From contig JAFGKY010000001.1 in assembly GCA_016928305.1 (NCBI GenBank), forward strand, positions 1 to 64,000: DNA of 64,000 bases, in the 5' to 3' direction. Numbering within the stretch: position 1 is the stretch's first letter; each line of letters opens with the position of its first letter. The position numbers were made by a program, and so were the translations under genes. The DNA is from Bacteroidales bacterium (lineage in GTDB: Bacteria > Bacteroidota > Bacteroidia > Bacteroidales > UBA10428). Shown piece by piece: positions 44,479 to 50,702 of this stretch. The notes beneath the pieces were generated by a model. It had not been told where the DNA came from and did no database searches. It saw nothing but the letters and a program-made list of their open reading frames with translations.

Positions 44479-46578
44479 ATGATGATGAGAAATTGCTTTG
44501 TGTGGATCACAATTTTGCTTGTGCATGGTTTTGCCGGCTTCAGCCAGACTTTTTACCGGGGAAATGACCTTTCTTACGTAAATCAAATGGAGGACTGTGG
44601 TGCAGTTTTCAAGGAAAACGGAGTGCCTAAAGACGTATATCAGATTTTCGCTGATCATGGTACCAACCTGGTAAGGATGAGGCTTTGGGTGGATCCTGCC
44701 TGGCAGAATGATCTGGTTCAGCCAGCAGGAGTAAAACTCCAATACAGTGACTTTGAAGATGTAAAGGAAACCATATCCCGTAGCAAGGCCGCCGGGATGC
44801 AGGTTCTGCTCGATTTTCATCTTTCTGACTTCTGGGCCGATCCGGGGAAGCAGTTAATCCCTGCGAAATGGCTTGGAGTGGCTTATGACGTAAATGCATT
44901 GAAAGATTCGGTATACAACTATGTTATTCAGGTGCTTACCGATCTGAATAACGATTCGCTGATGCCCGAAATGGTTCAGATCGGGAATGAAACCAACGGA
45001 GGTATATTGCGTCATACCACCATTGATGAAAACTACAACGTGGGAGGAAGCGTTAGTTCCAGCTGGGCCAGGCATGCACAGTTGTTTAACAGCGCCATAA
45101 AAGCCGTAAGAGATATTAATGACAGCACAACAATAAAACCAAAGATAGCATTACACTGTGCTGACCCGAAAAACATTTCCTGGTTCTTTTCAAATATCAT
45201 AAGCTATGGTGTCACCGATTTCGACATCATGGGATTTTCATACTATTATGCCTGGCATAAAAAAAGCATCGCAGAACTTGGCTCAGCAGTGAAATCGCTG
45301 AAAACCACTTATCCCGCGTATGAAGTCATGGTTCTTGAAACAGGTTATCCGTGGACAACGCAAAATTTTGATGCTTATCCGAATCTCATTACAATCCCTG
45401 ATCCGCAATATATACCGCTGTTTCCAGAAAAGCAGCTGGAATATATGGTGGATTACACCCGTGCAGTAATGAAAAACGGAGGCTCAGGAGTTATCTTCTG
45501 GGAGCCGGCCTGGGTATCCACTCCCTGCAAGACACCCTGGGGTCAGGGATCATCTCATGATCATTTGGTACTCTTTGATCCGGTAAATGTTAACTTTATG
45601 GATAATGGAGGTGGAAGATGGACCGAACCTCAATTCTATGAGGACCTGAATACCGTTAAAGTTACATTCAAGGTTGATATGACCGGACAGGACGTCTCAA
45701 ATGGAGTATACATTGCGGGTGACCTTGCAGGTGACACCGCCGGTATTTTTCCAATGGCTGATAACGGTCACGGAATATATAGTTATTTCACATACCTCAC
45801 ACCCGGTGATACAGGAAGTTATTGTTTTTTAAATGACAGCTCACTGATAGCCGGGGAAACGGTTCCTCCTGAATGTGCAATAGGGGGCGGTACCTTAAGG
45901 AGATTTACAGTTGAAGAAAGCGATAAAGTTTACGCCTACACCTGGGGGACCTGTTACCCTCCCGGCATTCCTGAAACCGTGAAGGTTACATTTGTTGTTG
46001 ACATGACGGATCAGGATATATCTGACGGGGTTTGGGTAACCGGGACAATGACCGGAGATCCCTGGAAAATAATGGCAATGACACCGGTCGGTAACAATCT
46101 TTACAGCTACTCCCTGAATATGCATCCCGGGGATTCCGGTGCCTTTTATTTTATGAACGATAACGTATGGGGGGAACGCGAGGATGTGCCAGCGGAATGC
46201 TCACCATGGTGGGGTGTTGACAGGGGATATAAAATCGGCATTAAAGATACGATCTATTCTTATAAATGGGGCTCATGCGAATCACTTGGACTTACAACAT
46301 TATACAGGGATAAAAAAATGGAAGCAGGAGAAATAACTTCTGGCATAGAGATCTATCCGAATCCTGCATACCGTAAGGTATTCATTCAAACTTCCGATTG
46401 CGATCCGATTAAGGCTGTCATGATCTTCAATTATTCCGGCAAACTTATCAGAACAACAAACGATAACACCCTGAAGCCTGAGGTTGAGATAAGCCTTGCT
46501 GATTTGGCACCAGGAATTTATTTTTACAAAGTGACAACAGAAAGTAATTTCGTCTGTAAAAAGATTATCAAACTTTAA
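44479..46578 (+). CDS. GH53 endo-beta-1,4-galactanase with two accessory modules and T9SS tail
   Basis: 699 aa. Signal peptide, then a GH53 barrel (about 20-385): RGNDLSYVNQMEDCGAVF, TNLVRMRLWVDPA, acid/base Glu171 in QIGNETNGG, nucleophile Glu287 in MVLETGYPW. It cuts beta-1,4-galactan side chains of rhamnogalacturonan I. Two related modules follow at about 393-492 and 501-600, each starting KVTF-VDMT-QD and ending in YxWGxC with a VPxEC before it. A type A T9SS sorting domain (about 625-699: IEIYPNPAYRKVFIQ ... LAPGIYFYKVTTES) would place it on the cell surface. The accessory module is also found in the protein after SusD. It is the last gene of the PUL. Confidence 0.95.
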   Translation: MMMRNCFVWITILLVHGFAGFSQTFYRGNDLSYVNQMEDCGAVFKENGVPKDVYQIFADHGTNLVRMRLWVDPAWQNDLVQPAGVKLQYSDFEDVKETISRSKAAGMQVLLDFHLSDFWADPGKQLIPAKWLGVAYDVNALKDSVYNYVIQVLTDLNNDSLMPEMVQIGNETNGGILRHTTIDENYNVGGSVSSSWARHAQLFNSAIKAVRDINDSTTIKPKIALHCADPKNISWFFSNIISYGVTDFDIMGFSYYYAWHKKSIAELGSAVKSLKTTYPAYEVMVLETGYPWTTQNFDAYPNLITIPDPQYIPLFPEKQLEYMVDYTRAVMKNGGSGVIFWEPAWVSTPCKTPWGQGSSHDHLVLFDPVNVNFMDNGGGRWTEPQFYEDLNTVKVTFKVDMTGQDVSNGVYIAGDLAGDTAGIFPMADNGHGIYSYFTYLTPGDTGSYCFLNDSSLIAGETVPPECAIGGGTLRRFTVEESDKVYAYTWGTCYPPGIPETVKVTFVVDMTDQDISDGVWVTGTMTGDPWKIMAMTPVGNNLYSYSLNMHPGDSGAFYFMNDNVWGEREDVPAECSPWWGVDRGYKIGIKDTIYSYKWGSCESLGLTTLYRDKKMEAGEITSGIEIYPNPAYRKVFIQTSDCDPIKAVMIFNYSGKLIRTTNDNTLKPEVEISLADLAPGIYFYKVTTESNFVCKKIIKL

Positions 46579-46634
46579 TAATACATAATCTCACAAGGAT
46601 TTTGAATTTTCAAACTGTTAGGACTTATCCATTG

Positions 46635-46654
46635 CCGTTGGCTTCAGCCAACGG
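46635..46654. repeat. REP-like palindrome D1
   Basis: Stem CCGTTGGC / GCCAACGG with TTCA loop and left flank GACTTATCCATTGCC, the same flank as palindrome B at 1388. Confidence 0.75.
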
Positions 46655-46683
46655 GAGAATGAATGTTTCTGCTCACCATCCTT

Positions 46684-46703
46684 CCGTCAGCTGAAGCTGA
46701 CGG
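46684..46703. repeat. REP-like palindrome D2, inverted partner of D1
   Basis: Stem CCGTCAGC / GCTGACGG with TGAA loop, followed by CAATAAGTG. Read on the minus strand it is CACTTATTGCCGTCAGC, so it is a copy in opposite orientation to D1. The two together form a facing REP pair. Confidence 0.75.
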
Positions 46704-46900
46704 CAATAAGTGCCGGCATCCTGAAAAGCATACCCTGAATCAAGATTCTTTTGTGCCTGCCGTATCACAAGAGCATTAATTATATAGATTATACTTTCTT
46801 TATTCCTTGATCGAAAAAGAAAAGCTCGACGGCCTTTTACTAATATAAATACATTATCTTCTTTTGGGAATTACCTTTCCAGTAATCTTTCTGACCATAT

Positions 46901-47179
46901 ACGTAAAGTCCATCGGGATCTCCGCTTCGCTCCGACTTCTCGTCCGGTCTTTACGATGTTGAAAAAACATTGATCCCAAAAAAAAAATCCCGGTCTCAAC
47001 CCGGGATCTCGGGTGGAAGACCGGACTCCCCGACTGGCTTTTCTGGGTCCCGGTCATACGGGACTACGAAAAGTCCATCGGGGTAAACTTCTCGTCCGGT
47101 CTTTACGGTGTTGAAAAAACATTGATCCCAAAAAAAAATCCCGGTCTCAACCCGGGATCTCGGGTGGAAGACCGGACTC
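46901..47179. repeat. Tandem duplication including the tRNA-His 3' end
   Basis: The block from CTTCTCGTCCGGTCTTTACG through GTGGAAGACCGGACTC occurs twice, at 46936-47028 and 47088-47179 (period about 152). ACGTAAAGTCCATCGGG (46901) and ACGAAAAGTCCATCGGG (47066) extend the similarity, the left copy having 13 extra bases. The right copy ends inside the tRNA T-arm; the left copy stops at the same base, leaving an orphan 3' end of tRNA-His. Confidence 0.8.
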
Positions 47180-47237
47180 GAACCGGCGACCTCCAGAGCC
47201 ACAATCTGGCGCTCTAACCAACTGAGCTACGACCACC
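47163..47237 (-). tRNA. tRNA-His (GTG)
   Basis: A full cloverleaf can be drawn on the minus strand. D-stem GCTC/GAGC, anticodon stem CCAGA/TCTGG with loop TTGTGGC (anticodon GTG, His), T-stem GCCGG/CCGGT with loop TTCGAGT. A G at position -1 (47237) fits the His-specific extra base, with C73 opposite. In the acceptor stem, GTGGTCG against CTTCCAC pairs at 1-4 and 7 but positions 5-68 (U-U) and 6-67 (C-U) do not. No CCA is encoded. The mismatched half lies in the sequence shared with the tandem duplication, so the 3' half may have been altered. Confidence 0.85.
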
Positions 47238-47356
47238 ATATGGGACGGCAAAGTTAATATTCTTTCACAGTTTATAAAAATTATCACCTAGCAAAAATCA
47301 GTTTCTGCTATTAAAAAGTCTATTAATTTTGGATCAGAATTGCCTATGGAATAGAA

Positions 47357-47426
47357 GCTCACAGTTCACAATGCACAGTTCACAGTGCAAGGTTCACCGT
47401 CAGCCGTAAACGGTCAACTGTCACGA
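47357..47426. repeat. 7-bp array, GTTCACA type, ten units
   Basis: GCTCACA, GTTCACA, ATGCACA, GTTCACA, GTGCAAG, GTTCACC, GTCAGCC, GTAAACG, GTCAACT, GTCACGA. It is the longest of the GTnnACn arrays in the window and lies upstream of the aminotransferase gene. Confidence 0.7.
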
Positions 47427-47454
47427 TCGCGTTGTTTTTATATCAAGATACTGT

Positions 47455-47489
47455 CTTTGATCTTTGTTCTTTGCTCTTTAATCTTTTAT
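47455..47489. repeat. 7-bp array, CTTTGnT type
   Basis: CTTTGAT, CTTTGTT, CTTTGCT, CTTTAAT, CTTTTAT, directly before the aminotransferase start. It has the same period but a different consensus from the array 30 bases upstream. Confidence 0.65.
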
Positions 47490-47498
47490 CTGATTCAC

Positions 47499-48971
47499 AT
47501 GTCTTCACTCGAAAAATATTTCGCCACCTTCAGGCAGAACATCATTGGTAATGATACGCATTACGAAACCCCTTACGGACGGAAGAAGATACACTACTTC
47601 GACTGGATTGCCAGTGGCCGTTTGTACAAGCCTATTGAAGATAAGATCACGAACGTTTTCGGACCTTATGTAGCCAATACCCATACCGAAACCAGTGAAA
47701 CCGGAACCCGTATGACCCTTAGCTATCATCATGCGCATGAATTGATTAAAAAACATGTCAACGCAGGTCTCGATGATCTGATCATAACCTTTGGCTCAGG
47801 GATGACATCGGTCGTTAATAAGCTGCAACGAATCCTGGGACTTAAAGGATGCAGCCTGCGACGTAAAAAAGACTGTTATCCTGTTGAAGAACGACCTGTG
47901 GTTTTCCTTACGCATATGGAACATCATTCCAACCAAACCTCATGGTATGAAACTTTTGCCGATGTGGTACTATTAAATCCCACTCCTGGTTTATTGATTG
48001 ATCTGAATGAACTTGACGAAGAATTGAAGAAATACGCCAACCGCAAGTTCAAAATCGGATCCTTTACAGCATGTTCCAATGTTACCGGCATTGTCACTCC
48101 ATACCATGAAATGGCGGCTATCATGCATAAACATCAGGGCATCTGCTTTATTGACTTTGCCGCTTCTGCACCCTATGTAAACATGAATATGCATCCCGAA
48201 GATCCCATGCAAAAACTTGATGCCATCTTTTTTTCTCCCCATAAATTTCTGGGGGGACCGGGGTCTTCCGGTGTGCTCATCTTCAATTCATCGCTTTATC
48301 ATGCAACTGCCCCGGATGATTCCGGGGGAGGAACAGTTGACTGGACAAACCGCTGGGGTGAATACAAATACGTGGACGATATTGAAGTTCGTGAAGATGG
48401 CGGAACCCCCGGGTTTCTTCAGACGATTAAGGCTGCCCTTGCCATTGAACTCAAAGAAAAAATGGGTGTGAAAAAAATCCTGGGCCGGGAGAAAGAACTC
48501 ATCACACTGACACTCTCGGAATTGCGAAAAATACCGGGTATAAAAATTCTGGCAGATTCGGCAAATCAACGGCTTGGGGTTATTTCTTTCTATCATAGCA
48601 AAATCCATTATAACCTGATGGTAAGACTGCTGAGTGATCATTATGGTATTCAGGTAAGGGGAGGGTGTGTATGTGCAGGTACCTACGGTCACTATCTGCT
48701 GGAAGTCAGTTATGACCGGTCACACGAGATTACTGAAAAGATCAATCACGGCGATTTGTCAGAAAAGCCTGGCTGGGTAAGGCTCTCTCTTCACCCCACC
48801 CTTATGGATGATGAAGTTCATTACTTCATAAAAGCCCTAAAAGAAATCGTCCATACGATCGATCTTTTGAAAAAAGATTATCTTTATAATCCTAAAAAGA
48901 ATGAATTCGAGCACGCTTCTCGAATAAACAATACACCTGGATGGCTTTCTGAATGGTTTGATATCACTTAA
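47499..48971 (+). CDS. Class V aminotransferase (cysteine-desulfurase-like)
   Basis: 490 aa PLP enzyme of fold type I. Motifs: HYFDWIASGRLYKPIEDKI, TFGSGMTSVVNKLQRILG, FLTHMEHHSNQTSWYE, IDFAASAPYVNMNM and the PLP lysine Lys249 in FFSPHKFLGGPGSSGVLIF. A late Cys motif, RGGCVCAGTYGHYLL, lies where SufS/NifS enzymes carry their active Cys. The reaction (desulfuration or another) is not sure. I start at ATG 47499 (MSSLEKYF); the upstream frame is repeat sequence. A GNAT gene follows 10 bp later, so they are probably co-transcribed. Confidence 0.88.
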   Translation: MSSLEKYFATFRQNIIGNDTHYETPYGRKKIHYFDWIASGRLYKPIEDKITNVFGPYVANTHTETSETGTRMTLSYHHAHELIKKHVNAGLDDLIITFGSGMTSVVNKLQRILGLKGCSLRRKKDCYPVEERPVVFLTHMEHHSNQTSWYETFADVVLLNPTPGLLIDLNELDEELKKYANRKFKIGSFTACSNVTGIVTPYHEMAAIMHKHQGICFIDFAASAPYVNMNMHPEDPMQKLDAIFFSPHKFLGGPGSSGVLIFNSSLYHATAPDDSGGGTVDWTNRWGEYKYVDDIEVREDGGTPGFLQTIKAALAIELKEKMGVKKILGREKELITLTLSELRKIPGIKILADSANQRLGVISFYHSKIHYNLMVRLLSDHYGIQVRGGCVCAGTYGHYLLEVSYDRSHEITEKINHGDLSEKPGWVRLSLHPTLMDDEVHYFIKALKEIVHTIDLLKKDYLYNPKKNEFEHASRINNTPGWLSEWFDIT

Positions 48972-48981
48972 CACAGTAAGT

Positions 48982-50172
48982 ATGAATTACATCGAAGTGA
49001 CCGACAAAAAAACCCGCAATGAATTTCACCGTGTACCCAAGATCCTTTACAAAGATGATAATAACTGGACATGCCCGCTGGATATGGAAATTGAGAATAT
49101 TTTCAATCCCGCAAAGAATGAATGTTTTACAAATGGCAATGCTGTCCGCTGGGTATTGAAAGACGATTTTGGCAATTTGATAGGCCGCATTGCTGCCTTC
49201 TTTGACCGGAATAAAGCCAACCTGAATCCACAGCCCACCGGAGGGATCGGATTCTTTGAATGCATCCATGATCAGCAGGCTGCTAACCTGCTCTTTCAGA
49301 CAGCACGGGAATGGCTCGAATCAAATGGCATGGAAGCTATGGATGGCCCGATTAATTTTGGTGAAAACTTTGTGTACTGGGGCTTACTGGTTGAAGGCTT
49401 TACACAGCAGGGCTACGGAATGCCATACAACTTCCCTTATTACAGGGAACTTTTTGAAAATTACGGTTTCCAGATCTATTTCGAGCAATATAGTTTTCAT
49501 GATGTTTTCAGTAAGCCTTATCCCGAAAGGATGAAGAAGTTTGCCGAACATTTTCTGGAAAAACCTGAGTATTCATTCCGGCACCTTGAAATGACCAATG
49601 TTGATAAGTACCTTAACCAGCTGGTTGAAATGTATAACAAAGTATGGGCTGATTTTCTGGAAAACTATAATCCGTTGAAATACGATGATTTCTATAATAT
49701 TTTCAAAGAGGCAAAAGCCTTGTTGAACGAAAAGACGATCTGGTTTGCCTATCACAACGAAATGCCTATTGGTTTTTTAATCGCTTTCCCGGATATAAAC
49801 CAGATATTCAGGAAGTTAAAAAACGGAAAGCTCCATCTCATTAACATACTGAAATTGATGTATTACCGCAGGCGTGCCGTAACCCGTGCAAGATTATTGC
49901 TTTCCGGAATTATACCCGATTATCAGCGAACCGGCGTGATAACTGCACTTTACCTGAAACTTACTGATTCTATGAGAAGCCTGGGTATGACTGAACTTGA
50001 ATTATCGTGGGTTGGTGATTATAATCTTACAGTGAACCGTATGTACAGCCAGTTTGGAGCAACCAAAGAAAAAACACACATTACGTATCGATATCTGTTC
50101 AATAAAGATGCTGAATTTATAAGATTTACAAATCAAAGCCAGAAGTTCAGTAAAAATAAGAAAAATGAATAA
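48982..50172 (+). CDS. GNAT-superfamily protein of unknown substrate
   Basis: 396 aa from ATG 48982 (MNYIEVTDKKTRNEFHRVPK); an upstream ATG at 48958 overlaps the aminotransferase end. N-terminal half: KDDNNWTCPLDMEIENIF, IGRIAAFFDRN, MDGPINFGENFVYWGLLVEGF, GMPYNFPYYRELFENYGF. C-terminal half: WFAYHNEMPIGFLIAFPD and SGIIPDYQRTGVITALYLKL, the last similar to an acetyl-CoA binding loop, then ELSWVGDYNLTVNRMYSQFGA. It is a large, double-domain GNAT-like protein of the sort seen in Bacteroidota; the acceptor is unknown. Confidence 0.8.
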   Translation: MNYIEVTDKKTRNEFHRVPKILYKDDNNWTCPLDMEIENIFNPAKNECFTNGNAVRWVLKDDFGNLIGRIAAFFDRNKANLNPQPTGGIGFFECIHDQQAANLLFQTAREWLESNGMEAMDGPINFGENFVYWGLLVEGFTQQGYGMPYNFPYYRELFENYGFQIYFEQYSFHDVFSKPYPERMKKFAEHFLEKPEYSFRHLEMTNVDKYLNQLVEMYNKVWADFLENYNPLKYDDFYNIFKEAKALLNEKTIWFAYHNEMPIGFLIAFPDINQIFRKLKNGKLHLINILKLMYYRRRAVTRARLLLSGIIPDYQRTGVITALYLKLTDSMRSLGMTELELSWVGDYNLTVNRMYSQFGATKEKTHITYRYLFNKDAEFIRFTNQSQKFSKNKKNE

Positions 50173-50180
50173 TGCATTCT

Positions 50181-50212
50181 TTTGTGTTTTAAAAAATGTT
50201 TATGTACCTTTG
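50181..50212 (+). promoter_or_regulatory. Promoter of rpmE
   Basis: -33 TTTG (50181-50184), 20-base spacer, and -7 TACCTTTG (50205-50212), a full match to the Bacteroidota housekeeping promoter (TTTG-N19-21-TAnnTTTG). Transcription would start about 50218, giving a leader near 25 bases. Confidence 0.75.
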
Positions 50213-50242
50213 CAGGCTGTTTAAAAACGGAAATTATAAAAA

Positions 50243-50509
50243 ATGAAAAAGGGAATACATCCGGAGGGTTATCGATTGGTTGCATTCAGGGATATGTCCA
50301 ACGGTTACACTTTTGTAACGCGTTCCACAATGAATTCCAAGGAAACAGTTACACTGGAAGACGGAAAAGAATACCCGCTGGTAAAAATAGAGATTTCAAA
50401 CACTTCGCATCCTTTTTACACAGGTAAAATGAAACTTGTTGATACGGCAGGACGCGTTGATAAATATATGAACCGGTACAAAAATCATTTCGATAAAAAG
50501 AAAAAGTAA
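50243..50509 (+). CDS. rpmE: Ribosomal protein bL31, type B
   Basis: 88 aa protein of the large ribosomal subunit. It starts [35 protein letters not shown] and has the family core [15 protein letters not shown] and [13 protein letters not shown]. It lacks the zinc-binding Cys residues of type A L31, so it is the zinc-independent form. Single gene with a clear promoter and terminator. Confidence 0.97.
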   Translation: MKKGIHPEGYRLVAFRDMSNGYTFVTRSTMNSKETVTLEDGKEYPLVKIEISNTSHPFYTGKMKLVDTAGRVDKYMNRYKNHFDKKKK

Positions 50510-50533
50510 TCCATGATTAACATATACCATTGG

Positions 50534-50568
50534 GCTCCGTTCTCTTCCAGAAGACGGAGCTTTTTGTT
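50534..50568 (+). terminator. Intrinsic terminator after rpmE
   Basis: Stem GCTCCGT / ACGGAGC (50534-50540 with 50554-50560) followed by TTTTTGTT, 25 bases past the rpmE stop. Confidence 0.8.
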
Positions 50569-50667
50569 TGTACGCACGAATAATTCTGTTTCCATACAAA
50601 TAATTGGCACAGCAATTGCCTTATTGAATAACCATTCTTTTTTCACCGGTAACTGACATTTTGTCCA

Positions 50668-50675
50668 TAACTTTG
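50668..50675 (+). promoter_or_regulatory. Putative -7 box of lon
   Basis: TAACTTTG matches TAnnTTTG, 27 bases before the lon ATG. The -33 side is only T-rich (about 50638-50644). No heat-shock element was recognised. Confidence 0.45.
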
Positions 50676-50702
50676 TTACTTTATTGTACGACATAAAAAT
50701 CT

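Larger units (their letters stand above)
46579..47162. other. Gene-free stretch after the PUL
   Basis: It holds an inverted pair of REP-like palindromes (46635-46703) and a tandem duplication that copies the end of tRNA-His (46901-47179). Frames across the duplication translate tRNA and repeat sequence and are not genes. Confidence 0.7.

Noticed and set aside
46854-47202. Two minus-strand open frames over the duplication and tRNA
   Set aside because: They translate tRNA-His and its duplicate (the [16 protein letters not shown] stretch is tRNA-derived). They start and end in repeats and have no conserved domain.
46901-47237. Integrated mobile element at tRNA-His
   Set aside because: The duplicated tRNA end looks like an att site, but the two copies are only about 152 bases apart and no integrase is near. 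Kept as a finding about a duplication scar, not called as an element.
86-47489. CRISPR array
   Set aside because: The repeated units are only 7-8 bp with no spacers between them, and no cas gene is present.
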